Of a stretch of DNA of 64,000 nucleotides, positions 1-8,267 are shown in pieces (positions within the stretch are counted from its first letter, which is position 1; each line of letters starts with the position of its first letter). Below the pieces are notes generated by a model, which worked only from the letters and a program-made list of their open reading frames with translations, was not told the origin of the DNA and searched no databases. Source of the DNA: JANPIX01 sp031425195 (GTDB lineage: Bacteria > Pseudomonadota > Alphaproteobacteria > Rhodobacterales > Rhodobacteraceae); the NCBI GenBank assembly GCA_031425195.1, contig JANPIX010000009.1, positions 248,001 to 312,000 of the forward strand. Direction: 5' to 3'. The translations under genes and the position numbers were made by a program.

Positions 1-584
1 ACGGCGGCGGTTGGAAACTGATGCACCACATGGCCCGCGCCTTCTTTGCGCCAATCACTGTGGTGGCCGTCCCCGATGGCACCACCATCGTGCTCAAAGG
101 CGTGAACGACACCCGCGCGCCCGCATCTCTGACAGTCACCGTTTCGGCCCTGTCGGTCGGCGGCGTCCGGCGTGTGCTGACCGACACAAAGGCCACCGTC
201 GACACCATCACCACGACCGAAATCGCCCGCATCCCGCTCGACTCCCTCCACGCGGACGAAATCCTGCACTGGGAATGGTCCGGCGACGACACGGGCAGCG
301 ACACCTATGCGCCAAAGCCGTGGAAAACCTTTGATCTTATGGCCCCCGGCGTCGACATGGCGATCAAACTTGTCGGTGGCATGTGGAAGATCGACCTTGC
401 CGCCAAGGCGCTCGCCCCCTTTGTCGCGATCGAGGCGGATGTGCCCGGCCGGTTTTCCGACAACGCTTTCATGCTGTTTTCGGGGCAGAACCGCTCCATC
501 ACCTTCACCCCCAACGAATGGGGCGTCGTGCCCCGTTTCACCGCCCGCGATCTGCACAGCGCCACCTATGGCCTGCCGTCGTGA
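1..584 (+). CDS. Glycoside hydrolase family 2 protein, beta-mannosidase-like, C-terminal part
   Basis: The reading frame is already open at the left edge (G-G-G-W-K-L-M-H-H-M-A-R from base 3), so the start lies outside the window and only the last ~193 residues are seen. The W-K-x-M-H-H-x-A-R-x-F-F-A-P stretch at the edge is the pattern found after the TIM barrel of GH2 beta-mannosidases, and what follows is beta-strand-rich as in their C-terminal sandwich domains. The catalytic acid and nucleophile glutamates would be upstream and cannot be checked. Followed after 20 bases by a sugar isomerase gene with its own AAAGGA ribosome binding site, consistent with a saccharide-use operon. The family call is good; mannosidase specificity is inferred. 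Confidence 0.75.
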   Translation, partial: GGGWKLMHHMARAFFAPITVVAVPDGTTIVLKGVNDTRAPASLTVTVSALSVGGVRRVLTDTKATVDTITTTEIARIPLDSLHADEILHWEWSGDDTGSDTYAPKPWKTFDLMAPGVDMAIKLVGGMWKIDLAAKALAPFVAIEADVPGRFSDNAFMLFSGQNRSITFTPNEWGVVPRFTARDLHSATYGLPS

Positions 585-604
585 CCCAACAAAGGACGCA
601 ACCG

Positions 605-1354
605 ATGTTTTCCTATCAGCTTTATTCCTCGCGCAATTTCCCGCCCCTCTCGGCCACACTGCGCATGGTGGCCGACGCCGGATATGGGGCCGTCGAAGGG
701 TATGGCGCACTTTATGCGAACGATGATCTGGTCCGGGAACTTGGCGCAAGTCTGGCGGACACCGGGTTGTTGATGCCGACGGGGCACTTTTCGCTCGCCA
801 TGCTCGAATCCGAACCCGAAAAGGTTCTCGGCATCGCCCGCTCACTGCGGATGGAGCGTCTGTATTGCCCCCACATCATGCCCGATCAGCGGCCCACCGA
901 CGCCGCAGGCTGGCGCGCCTTTGGCGCACGTCTTGAAACGGTGGCCGCACCCTACCGCGACGCGGGCTTTGGCTTTGGCTGGCACAACCATGACTTCGAA
1001 TTCGTGGCCCTGCCCGATGGCACCATGCCGCAGGCCGCAATGTTTGACGGCGGGCCAAACCTGGAATGGGAAATCGACGTCGCCTGGGTGATCCGTGGCG
1101 GGGCCGATCCGATTGCCTGGATCAAGGCAAACGCGGCCCGCATCACGGCGGCCCATGTCAAGGACATCGCCCCCAAAGGCGAAAACACCGACGAAGACGG
1201 CTGGGCCGATGTCGGCATGGGCACCGTCGACTGGGCTACCATCATGGTGGCGCTGCGCGATGCGGGCTGCACCCATTTCGTCATGGAACACGACAACCCG
1301 TCCGATCACCTGCGCTTTGCCACACGGTCGATCGCTGCGGCCAAAAAACTGTAA
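605..1354 (+). CDS. Sugar phosphate isomerase/epimerase (xylose isomerase-like TIM barrel)
   Basis: A 249-residue protein of the AP-endonuclease-2/xylose-isomerase-like TIM-barrel family. Visible metal- and substrate-site motifs are the H-N-H-D-F-E-F stretch near the middle, E-I-D-V-A-W (metal ligand Glu/Asp), H-V-K-D, and M-E-H-D-N-P near the C-terminus. These enzymes isomerise or epimerise ketoses, or dehydrate keto-inositols, in the cytoplasm. The ATG at 605 is chosen because AAAGGA (591-596) lies at good distance and the protein begins M-F-S-Y-Q-L-Y, typical of the family. It sits between a GH2 gene and a Gfo/Idh/MocA dehydrogenase; isomerase and dehydrogenase of these families often act in sequence on one sugar. 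The exact substrate cannot be read from sequence. Confidence 0.85.
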   Translation: MFSYQLYSSRNFPPLSATLRMVADAGYGAVEGYGALYANDDLVRELGASLADTGLLMPTGHFSLAMLESEPEKVLGIARSLRMERLYCPHIMPDQRPTDAAGWRAFGARLETVAAPYRDAGFGFGWHNHDFEFVALPDGTMPQAAMFDGGPNLEWEIDVAWVIRGGADPIAWIKANAARITAAHVKDIAPKGENTDEDGWADVGMGTVDWATIMVALRDAGCTHFVMEHDNPSDHLRFATRSIAAAKKL

Positions 1355-1363
1355 GAGGACAAG

Positions 1364-2494
1364 ATGAGCAAACTCGGCATCGGCATCATTGGCTGCGGCA
1401 ACATCTCCACCACCTATCTGCGTCTGACCCCCCTGTTCAAAGGGATGGAAGTGCGCGCCGTGGCGGATGTGAACATGGCCGCCGCCACCGCCCGCGCGGC
1501 GGAATTCAACACAAAGGCGCAGTCGGTTGATGACCTGCTCGCCAACCCCGATCTGGACGTGATCATCAACCTGACCATCCCCGACGCCCATTACGGCGTG
1601 TCGAAGATGATCCTCGAGGCGGGCAAACACGCCTATTCGGAAAAGCCGCTTGTCCTCACCCTTGCCGAAGGCACGACACTGCGTGATCTGGCCAAGTCAA
1701 AGGGCCTGTCGGTTGGCTGTGCGCCCGACACCTTCCTTGGCGGCTCGCACCAGATGGCCCGCGCCCTGATCGACGAAGGCCGCATTGGCACGGTGACAAC
1801 AGCCGTGGCGGGCGTCCAGAACCACGGCCCCGAAGGCTGGCATCCCAATCCGGAGTTCTTCTTCCTCCCCGGTGCTGGCCCGATGCTCGACCTTGGCCCC
1901 TACTATATCGCGAACCTCATCAACCTTTTGGGGCCGGTCAAACGTGTCGGCGCACTCGCCACCTCCGCGACACCCACCAGAACCATCGGCTCGGGGGAAA
2001 GGGCGGGCCAGGCCATTCCCGTCAAGACGCCCACCAACATCCACGCCCTGCTGGAATTTCATTCCGGTGCCACCGTCAACCTGACGACATCGTGGGATGT
2101 CTGGTCGCACCGGCGCGGCCATTTCGAATTCTACGGCACTGAAGGCACCCTTTACGTCCCAGACCCGAACTTCTTCGGTGGCAAGCTGGAAGTGGCGGGG
2201 CGTGACGGCGTCATCTCGGAAGTGGAGCTTTGGGATCACCCCTTTGGCCGCGACAACCAGCAACACCCGCGCGGCCCGGTCGCCAACTACCGCACCGCCG
2301 GTCTGGCCGACATGGCAGCAGCCATCAGCGACGGGCGTGACGCGCGCTGTTCGCTGGAACGCACGCTGCACGGTGTTGACGTGATGACGGCCTGTCTGAC
2401 GTCGGGTGAAACCGGCCAGTTCGTCACCCTGCAGACAACCTGCACCCGCCCCGCCGCCCTGAACCCGGCCGAGGCGCAGGCGCTTCTTGCCTGA
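1364..2494 (+). CDS. Gfo/Idh/MocA family oxidoreductase
   Basis: A 376-residue NAD(P)-dependent sugar dehydrogenase. The N-terminus carries a Rossmann fold (I-G-I-I-G-C-G-N-I near residue 8) and the family's E-K-P-L motif follows at about residue 90 (Y-S-E-K-P-L). The rest is the alpha/beta C-terminal domain that builds the sugar pocket. A GAGG ribosome binding site precedes the ATG, 9 bases after the isomerase stop, so the two genes are almost certainly co-transcribed. In such clusters the enzyme oxidises a hydroxyl of a sugar or cyclitol derived from the polymer that the neighbouring glycosidases cut. Substrate unknown. Confidence 0.9.
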   Translation: MSKLGIGIIGCGNISTTYLRLTPLFKGMEVRAVADVNMAAATARAAEFNTKAQSVDDLLANPDLDVIINLTIPDAHYGVSKMILEAGKHAYSEKPLVLTLAEGTTLRDLAKSKGLSVGCAPDTFLGGSHQMARALIDEGRIGTVTTAVAGVQNHGPEGWHPNPEFFFLPGAGPMLDLGPYYIANLINLLGPVKRVGALATSATPTRTIGSGERAGQAIPVKTPTNIHALLEFHSGATVNLTTSWDVWSHRRGHFEFYGTEGTLYVPDPNFFGGKLEVAGRDGVISEVELWDHPFGRDNQQHPRGPVANYRTAGLADMAAAISDGRDARCSLERTLHGVDVMTACLTSGETGQFVTLQTTCTRPAALNPAEAQALLA

Positions 2495-2506
2495 AACACC
2501 CCTGCT

Positions 2507-2554
2507 TGCGCGTATGTACGGTTTGCATACGCGCAACATACGCCATTCATACGC
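2507..2554. promoter_or_regulatory. Inverted repeat followed by 11-bp phased CATACGC direct repeats
   Basis: A perfect 10-bp inverted repeat (TGCGCGTATG at 2507-2516, CATACGCGCA at 2526-2535, spacer 9) is followed by two more copies of CATACGC at 2537 and 2548. The three direct copies start at 2526, 2537 and 2548, exactly 11 bp apart, so they lie on one face of the helix. The block fills the 99-bp gap before the GH43 gene. The layout looks like a cooperative operator for a sugar-responsive repressor or activator; an RNA hairpin is the alternative. No regulator gene is in view. Confidence 0.5.
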
Positions 2555-2593
2555 CATGCAGCGTGCACATTTGCCCCAGCCCAAGGACCAGCG

Positions 2594-4177
2594 ATGATCG
2601 AAAACCCCATCCTGCGCGGTTTCAATCCCGACCCCTCCATCTGCCGCGTGGGGCCGGATTACTACATCGCGACCTCCACATTCGAATGGTATCCCGGCGT
2701 CCAGATTCACCATTCGACCGATCTTGTGAACTGGGAACTGGTGGCCCGCCCCCTGAACCGCGCAAGCCAGCTTGACATGCGCGGCAACCCCGACAGTTGC
2801 GGCGTCTGGGCCCCGTGTCTGTCTTATGCGGATGGCAACTTCTGGCTCGTCTACACCGACGTCAAACGGCTGGACGGCGCGTTCAAGGATGCCCACAACT
2901 ACATCGTAACCTGCGATATTGTGTCGGGCGAATGGTCTGACCCCATATATGTCACCTCGTCCGGTTTCGATCCGTCCTTGTTTCACGACGACGACGGTCG
3001 CAAATGGTTCGTCAACATGCGCTGGAATCACCGCGGCCTTGGCACCGGACTGAACCCCGCGCACGACGCCTTTGACGGAATAGAGCTGCAGGAATGGCAC
3101 CCGACAAAGGGCCTTCTGGGCGAGGTCAGCACCATCTTTACCGGCACCGAACTTGGCCTGACCGAAGCGCCGCATCTGTTTCGCCGCAATGGCTGGTACT
3201 ATCTGACGACGGCCGAAGGCGGCACCGGATATGACCATGCCGTCACCATGGCCCGGTCCCGCGACATTCGCGGCCCCTATGAACTGCACCCGCAAAAACA
3301 CCTGATGACCGCCCGTTTCACCGCCGACAGCCCGCTCAAAAGGATTGGCCATGGTCAATATGTTGAGGGTGCGGATGGTACGGCCTACCATACCTATCTT
3401 TGTGGCAGGCCGCTTTCCACGCCGCGCGTCTGCCCGATGGGGCGTGAAACCGGCATCGCGAAATGCGTCTGGGGCGCGGACGACTGGCTGTATCTTGAAG
3501 GTGGCGGCCTTGTGCCCCCGCTTACCATCGCGGCAACCGCGACCCGCCACCCCGACCAACCCGTGCTGCGCCGGTTCGATGGGCCAACCTTGCCGCCCGA
3601 ATTTCAGTGGCTCCGCACGCCCCACCCGGAACGCCTGTTTACGCTGACCGGATCATCCCTGCGGCTCACCGGGCGCGAAAGCCTTGGCTCGTGGTTTGAA
3701 CAGGCCCTTGTCGCACGGCGGCAGGAACATCCGGTCTACACGGCCTCGGCAGACATGACTGTGACGCCCCCCACATGGCAGCAGGCGGCGGGCCTGATCA
3801 CCTATTACAACCGAACCAAATTTCACGCCGCCCTCATCACGCGCGAGGCTGGTGCGCGTGTCCTGACGCTTGTGTCCTGTGCCGGAAACTGGCCCGATGA
3901 ACGGCTTAGCTTTCATGGCACCTACCCCCTTCCCGATACGGGCGACATCCGGCTGGAAGTGCGGGTCAACGGCCCGTCGCAACAGTTTTTCTGGGCCGCC
4001 TCCGGCACGACGCAGCCCGTTGGCCCGGCGCTCGACGCCGCCGTGATCAGCGACGAAGGCGGGCGCGGCGAACACGCCTCGTTCACCGGGGCCTTCGTCG
4101 GCGTGATGGCCTATGACCTGACAGGTCAGGGCTGGACAGCAGACATCACAACCTTCGATTACCACCCCAACGCCTGA
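2594..4177 (+). CDS. Glycoside hydrolase family 43 beta-xylosidase-like enzyme
   Basis: A 527-residue protein with an N-terminal five-bladed propeller (about residues 1-310) and a C-terminal beta-sandwich (about 330-527), the layout of GH43 xylosidases of the XynB type. The three GH43 acids are visible: general base Asp in R-G-F-N-P-D-P-S-I near residue 13, pKa-tuning Asp in S-G-F-D-P-S-L-F, and general acid Glu in G-L-T-E-A-P-H-L. It should release xylose or arabinose from oligosaccharides by inversion. No signal peptide is seen, so it probably works in the cytoplasm on imported oligomers. AAGGA lies just before the ATG. It closes the sugar operon behind a phased repeat. Confidence 0.9.
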   Translation: MIENPILRGFNPDPSICRVGPDYYIATSTFEWYPGVQIHHSTDLVNWELVARPLNRASQLDMRGNPDSCGVWAPCLSYADGNFWLVYTDVKRLDGAFKDAHNYIVTCDIVSGEWSDPIYVTSSGFDPSLFHDDDGRKWFVNMRWNHRGLGTGLNPAHDAFDGIELQEWHPTKGLLGEVSTIFTGTELGLTEAPHLFRRNGWYYLTTAEGGTGYDHAVTMARSRDIRGPYELHPQKHLMTARFTADSPLKRIGHGQYVEGADGTAYHTYLCGRPLSTPRVCPMGRETGIAKCVWGADDWLYLEGGGLVPPLTIAATATRHPDQPVLRRFDGPTLPPEFQWLRTPHPERLFTLTGSSLRLTGRESLGSWFEQALVARRQEHPVYTASADMTVTPPTWQQAAGLITYYNRTKFHAALITREAGARVLTLVSCAGNWPDERLSFHGTYPLPDTGDIRLEVRVNGPSQQFFWAASGTTQPVGPALDAAVISDEGGRGEHASFTGAFVGVMAYDLTGQGWTADITTFDYHPNA

Positions 4178-4250
4178 TTTCGAGCCGGTCGGTCAGGCCG
4201 CCAAAGATGCGCCCTTCACCGTTCGCGCGGAATGATCTACACCTGTGGGC

Positions 4251-5177
4251 ATGACGCAAATCATCATTTCCTGCGCCATCACAGGGTCGATCCACACCCC
4301 CTCGATGTCGCCCTATCTGCCTGTCACGGCACAAGAAATTGCCGAAAGCGCGATCGGCGCAGCGCAGGCAGGTGCGGCGATCCTGCATCTGCACGCCCGT
4401 CGCCCCGATGACGGGCACCCTTCTGCCGATCCCGCCCATTGGGCGGGCTTCCTGCCGCAGATCAAGGCCGGCACGAATGCGGTGGTGAACATGACGACAG
4501 GCGGTTCGGCCATCATGTCGCTGGATCAGCGGCTGGCCGCGCCACGTGCCAACGCGCCCGAAATGTGCAGTCTGAACATGGGGTCGATGAACTTTGCGCT
4601 GTATCCCATGGCAGCCAAGGCGCGGGATTGGAAACATGCCTGGGAAAGGCCGTTTCTTGAGGCGACGGACGACACCGTGTTCAAGAACACCCCCCGCGAC
4701 ATTGCCCGCATCCTGCACGAAATGGGCGAAGAACGCGGCGCGCGGTTCGAGTTCGAATGTTACGATCTGTCGCATCTTTCCATGCTCCAGCACTTTGTCC
4801 AACGCGGCGTGGTCAAGCCGCCCTTTTTCATCCAGTTCGTGTTCGGCGTTCTGGGCGGCATGGCGGCGGAACCTGACACGCTGACCCACCTGAAGCGGAC
4901 CGCCGACCGCATGTTCGGGTCTGACTACCTGTTTTCGGTCCTTGCTGCCGGGCGTGCGCAGATCCCGATGGCAACGATGGCGGCAGCGATGGGCGGCCAT
5001 GTGCGCGTCGGGCTGGAGGACAATCTGTGGCTGGGGCCGGGGGTTCTTGCCCCGTCGAATGCGGCGCAGGTGACGCTGATCCGGGGCATTGTCGAAGGTC
5101 TGGGCCGCAGCGTCGCGACCCCTGCCGAGGCGCGTGTCATGCTGGGCCTGAAAGGGGCGGACAAGGTGGCGTTTTGA
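4251..5177 (+). CDS. BKACE family beta-keto acid cleavage enzyme (DUF849)
   Basis: About 308 residues. The family (type member Kce) is a zinc-dependent TIM barrel that joins acetyl-CoA to a beta-keto acid and splits it into acetoacetate and a new CoA ester. Visible features are the zinc-ligand H-L-H-A-R pattern near residue 45 followed by R-P-D-D-G, the M-T-T-G-G segment, and E-F-E-C-Y-D near residue 165. ATG at 4251 is preferred to the GTG two codons upstream (4245). The stop overlaps the next start, so it is the first gene of a four-gene operon. The preferred beta-keto acid (3-keto-5-aminohexanoate, beta-ketoadipate, dehydrocarnitine and others are known in the family) is not assignable by eye. 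Confidence 0.88.
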   Translation: MTQIIISCAITGSIHTPSMSPYLPVTAQEIAESAIGAAQAGAAILHLHARRPDDGHPSADPAHWAGFLPQIKAGTNAVVNMTTGGSAIMSLDQRLAAPRANAPEMCSLNMGSMNFALYPMAAKARDWKHAWERPFLEATDDTVFKNTPRDIARILHEMGEERGARFEFECYDLSHLSMLQHFVQRGVVKPPFFIQFVFGVLGGMAAEPDTLTHLKRTADRMFGSDYLFSVLAAGRAQIPMATMAAAMGGHVRVGLEDNLWLGPGVLAPSNAAQVTLIRGIVEGLGRSVATPAEARVMLGLKGADKVAF

Positions 5178-5647
5178 ACATCGTCTATCGCCGCGCCAAC
5201 GCCTTGGATGTACCGATCCTGCACCATCTGCTGCTGGAAAACGCGGCCAATGACGGCGGCCATTTCGCCGGCACCGAGGCGAGCCTGATGCAGCACGGGT
5301 TCGGTGCTGAACCCAAATTTCGCGTGATGCTGGCGGAACGCGGCGATGAAACCCTTGGTCTGGCATTGTTTTTCCCGGAGTATTCCAGTTGGCGCGGGTC
5401 TGTCGGGGCGTTCCTGCAAGATTTGTATGTGCGGCCCGATGCGCGCGGGCTTGGCCTTGGCCGGGGCTTGCTTGTGGCGGTGCAGCGGGAAAGTGCGGAT
5501 TGGGGCAGCACCTTTCTGACGCTGATGGTGCATCCCGCCAACCAAAACGGGCGCGGATTCTATGCGGCGCAGGGGTTCGTGCTGCGCGGCGAACAGCATT
5601 GGCTGATCCTGGAAGACCCGGCTCTGGCCCGGTTGATGCAACCATGA
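5174..5647 (+). CDS. GNAT family N-acetyltransferase
   Basis: A 157-residue GNAT protein starting with TTG that overlaps the BKACE stop (TTGA), so translation is probably coupled. The acetyl-CoA loop is clear: L-Y-V-R-P-D-A-R-G-L-G-L-G-R-G-L-L (about residues 88-104), followed by the N-x-x-G-R-G-F-Y-x-x-x-G-F segment near residue 125. The pattern resembles small-molecule amine acetyltransferases such as spermidine/diamine acetyltransferases more than ribosomal protein ones. It is placed between a beta-keto acid cleavage enzyme and a deacetylase-like enzyme, which suggests an amino group is acetylated and later freed. The substrate is inferred, not seen. Confidence 0.88.
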   Translation: MNIVYRRANALDVPILHHLLLENAANDGGHFAGTEASLMQHGFGAEPKFRVMLAERGDETLGLALFFPEYSSWRGSVGAFLQDLYVRPDARGLGLGRGLLVAVQRESADWGSTFLTLMVHPANQNGRGFYAAQGFVLRGEQHWLILEDPALARLMQP

Positions 5648-6660
5648 TTACTGTCTTTGACGATGCCCAAAGGGCGCATGATCCGCAGTTTTTCCTGTCT
5701 TCCGGCGCACCGCGCCCCTGCCCGGAAAAGCCGTCGCGGGTCAATGCGCTGCTGTCGGGCGTGTTGGCCCTTGGCGGCCCCGTCGTGCAACCGCCGGACA
5801 GCGGGCTTGACGCGATCCGCGCTGTTCATCCGACGCGGTATCTGGATTTTCTTCAGGGCATCCATGCCCGCTGGCAACGCATCGAAGGCGCATCTGCCGA
5901 AGTGATCCCCAACGTTCACCCGGCGTCGCGCGACGACGGCTACCCGAAATCGGCGGCAGGACAGGCCGGGTTTCACATGACCGACACATCCTGCCCCATC
6001 GGGCTTTTCACCTATTCCGCAGCCTATGCCAGCGCACAGTCGGCGATCCATGCCACCGATCTGGTGCTGGGCGGCGAACGGGCGGCCTATGCGCTGTGCC
6101 GCCCGCCGGGCCACCATTGTTTCGCCGAGCTTGCGGGGGGCTTCTGCTATCTGTCCAACTCTGCGATTGCGGCACAGCGGTTGATCCGCGCCGGGCGTCG
6201 GGTGGCGGTTCTGGATGTGGACCTGCATCACGGCAACGGCACGCAGGGTATCTTCTACAACCGGCCCGATGTTCTCACGGTTTCCCTGCACGCGCATCCG
6301 GAACGGTTTTACCCGTTTTTCTGGGGCTACCCCGGGGAACGTGGCGCAGGCGCGGGTCTGGGTTTCAACCTCAACCTGCCGATGGAACGGGGCACCGGCG
6401 ACGATGGATTTCTGCGCGCGCTCGACACGGCCTGCCGGGCTGTGATGGATCATGGAACGGATACCTTGGTGCTCGCTCTTGGGCTTGACGCTTTTGCGGG
6501 TGACCCGTTTGCCGGTCTGGCCGTCACGACACCCGGCTTTGCCCGCATCGGGGCGATGGTCGCGGGGTTGGGTCTGCCTGTCGTGATCGTGCAGGAGGGG
6601 GGCTATCTTTGCCCCGAACTGGGGGCCAACCTGACGGCCGTGCTGGGCGCGTGGGCATGA
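5644..6660 (+). CDS. Histone deacetylase superfamily protein, acetylpolyamine amidohydrolase-like
   Basis: A 338-residue class II HDAC-fold enzyme that removes acetyl groups from amines using zinc. Catalytic signatures are present: R-P-P-G-H-H-C-F with the tandem histidines, G-F-C-Y-L-S-N-S, zinc ligands in D-V-D-L-H-H-G-N-G-T-Q-G, L-G-L-D-A-F-A-G-D-P (third ligand Asp), and E-G-G-Y near the C-terminus. Length and the L-G-L-D-x-x-x-x-D-P motif match bacterial acetylpolyamine amidohydrolases. The ATG at 5644 overlaps the GNAT stop by four bases. Having an acetylase and a deacetylase side by side is unusual and suggests a protect/deprotect step or a switch. A protein deacetylase role cannot be excluded. 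Confidence 0.88.
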   Translation: MITVFDDAQRAHDPQFFLSSGAPRPCPEKPSRVNALLSGVLALGGPVVQPPDSGLDAIRAVHPTRYLDFLQGIHARWQRIEGASAEVIPNVHPASRDDGYPKSAAGQAGFHMTDTSCPIGLFTYSAAYASAQSAIHATDLVLGGERAAYALCRPPGHHCFAELAGGFCYLSNSAIAAQRLIRAGRRVAVLDVDLHHGNGTQGIFYNRPDVLTVSLHAHPERFYPFFWGYPGERGAGAGLGFNLNLPMERGTGDDGFLRALDTACRAVMDHGTDTLVLALGLDAFAGDPFAGLAVTTPGFARIGAMVAGLGLPVVIVQEGGYLCPELGANLTAVLGAWA

Positions 6661-7559
6661 CCCATGTCGCGCCAAAGCAGGCGCCACTGCGGGCCATCGG
6701 ATTGATGCTGACGGCCATGGCGATCCTGCCCATCATCGACGTGATCGCAAAGAAACTGGGGCAAGGCGGGATGCCTGTTCTGGAAATCGTATGGTCGCGG
6801 ATGGTGTTCGGGGCCGCGCTGGCCCTGCCCTTCGCGCTGGGCGCGGGCGGCAGACAGGCCCTGATCCCGGACCGGCCCCTGTTTCACCTGTTCCGTTCGG
6901 CACTGCTGATCTGCGCGACCTTCCTGTTCTTTCTGTCGCTGACCTATCTGCCCATCGCCGATGCGCTGGCGATCTTTTTCGTGCAGCCTCTTGTCGTCAC
7001 CGCCCTGTCGCCTTTTGTTTTGGGCGAACGCGTGGGGCCGCGCCGCTGGGCCGCGGTTTTCGTGGGCTTTATCGGGATGCTTGTCATCATCCGGCCGGGG
7101 TTTGGCACGTTGAACGCAGGCAGCCTGCTGGCCCTTGGGGCGGGGGCATCGCTGGCCCTTTACATGCTGGCCACGCGGCGCATTGCGGGGCGTGCGCCTG
7201 CGATGGTCACGACGTTCCACACCAACCTGATGGGCGCCGGTCTGACGAGCATCGGGGTTCTGTTCGTCTGGCAGACCCCGACACCGCAGGAATGGCTGTT
7301 GTTCGTGGCATTGGGGGTGATCGCCTCGGTCGGGCACTACCTCATCGTCCGGGCCTATGACCTGGGCGAGGCTTCGCTGCTGGCACCGCTGGCCTATACC
7401 GAGATGGTGATGGCGACGCTGCTGGGCTGGTGGTTCTTTGGTGATCTGCCGGACCAGTGGACAGTGGCGGGCGTCTGCATCCTGATCGGCTGCGCCATAT
7501 ACATCGGCTGGCGAGAAAGGGCTGTGGGCAAGACGCCGGTCTTGCCCGAACAGATATGA
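6657..7559 (+). CDS. EamA/DMT family transporter
   Basis: A 300-residue inner-membrane protein with about ten hydrophobic helices in two EamA repeats, as in the drug/metabolite transporter superfamily (RhaT/YdcZ/RarD-like). The ATG at 6657 overlaps the deacetylase stop (ATGA). As last gene of the BKACE-GNAT-HDAC operon it probably moves the small amine or acid handled by these enzymes, most likely outward, though some DMT members import. The C-terminus ends in a basic segment after the last helix, as is usual for the family. Confidence 0.88.
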   Translation: MTHVAPKQAPLRAIGLMLTAMAILPIIDVIAKKLGQGGMPVLEIVWSRMVFGAALALPFALGAGGRQALIPDRPLFHLFRSALLICATFLFFLSLTYLPIADALAIFFVQPLVVTALSPFVLGERVGPRRWAAVFVGFIGMLVIIRPGFGTLNAGSLLALGAGASLALYMLATRRIAGRAPAMVTTFHTNLMGAGLTSIGVLFVWQTPTPQEWLLFVALGVIASVGHYLIVRAYDLGEASLLAPLAYTEMVMATLLGWWFFGDLPDQWTVAGVCILIGCAIYIGWRERAVGKTPVLPEQI

Positions 7560-7593
7560 TCAGCGGGCAGTCCGGCCCGAACGGGGCGGCGGA

Positions 7594-8160
7594 TCAGTCC
7601 TTGGCACGCTCGACATAGGAATTGTCTTCGGTGTTGATCACGATGCGCGTGCCAGCCCCGATGTGCGGTGGCACCATGACGCGCAACCCGTTGGAACAGA
7701 TGGCAGGCTTGTAGGACGACGACGCCGTCTGTCCCTTGACCACGGGTTCCGTCTCGGTGATTTCAACTGTTACCTTCTGCGGCAGTTCAATCGCAATGCA
7801 CACGCCGTCGAATGTCTTGAGCGACACCTTCAACCCGTCGGTCAGGAATACCTTGTCATCTCCAATCACGTCGGGCGACACGGTGATCTGCTCGAACGTG
7901 TTCGGCTCCATGAAGTGATAGCCTTCGCTGTCTTCATACAGAAAATCATAGTTGCGGTCGTCGACATTGGCCTTTTCCACCATCTCGGTCGTGCGCCAGC
8001 GTTCCGAAACCTTCACCCCATCGGAAATGCGGCGCATGTCGATGCTGGTGGTGGGGGTGCCCTTGCCGGGGTGAAAGTTGGCGGCGGTCAGAACGGCATA
8101 CAGCTTGCCGTCAAGTTCGACGACATTGCCTTTGCGAAGGGACGAGGCGATGACTTTCAA
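7594..8160 (-). CDS. efp: Elongation factor P
   Basis: A 188-residue translation factor that rescues ribosomes stalled at polyproline. The start is a TTG at 8160, giving M-K-V-I-A-S-S-L-R-K-G; AAGGA lies 9 bases upstream and the length then matches EF-P exactly, while longer forms add a tail unlike EF-P. The loop that carries the modified lysine reads H-P-G-K-G-T-P (lysine 33), the type modified by EpmA-lysylation. The OB domains follow, ending in I-N-T-E-D-N-S-Y-V-E-R-A as in the family. It is divergent from epmA, whose product modifies it, across 107 bp. Confidence 0.96.
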   Translation of the reverse strand: MKVIASSLRKGNVVELDGKLYAVLTAANFHPGKGTPTTSIDMRRISDGVKVSERWRTTEMVEKANVDDRNYDFLYEDSEGYHFMEPNTFEQITVSPDVIGDDKVFLTDGLKVSLKTFDGVCIAIELPQKVTVEITETEPVVKGQTASSSYKPAICSNGLRVMVPPHIGAGTRIVINTEDNSYVERAKD

Positions 8161-8267
8161 AGGGGCGCATCCTTGTGAACAGGGCAGTTGCGGCGTAACT
8201 GACGCCGTGATCGCTGCGCAAATAGCGCATCTTCGTGCAATTCGCCAGATGAAAGCAAAGCAAGCTG
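8161..8267. promoter_or_regulatory. Shared promoter region of efp and epmA
   Basis: A 107-bp gap between two divergent genes, so both promoters must lie here or reach into the coding ends. It holds the AAGGA ribosome binding site of efp (about 8170). No clear -35/-10 pair or operator is evident to me. Confidence 0.5.

Noticed and set aside
2526..2554. CRISPR-like array
   Set aside because: Repeats are only 7 bases with 4-base spacers; this is an operator-like element, not a CRISPR.
1697..3625. 642-codon open frame on the minus strand
   Set aside because: Antisense to a clear Gfo/Idh/MocA gene and a clear GH43 gene; composition is that of GC-rich shadow frames (many R, G, H), and no domain is visible.
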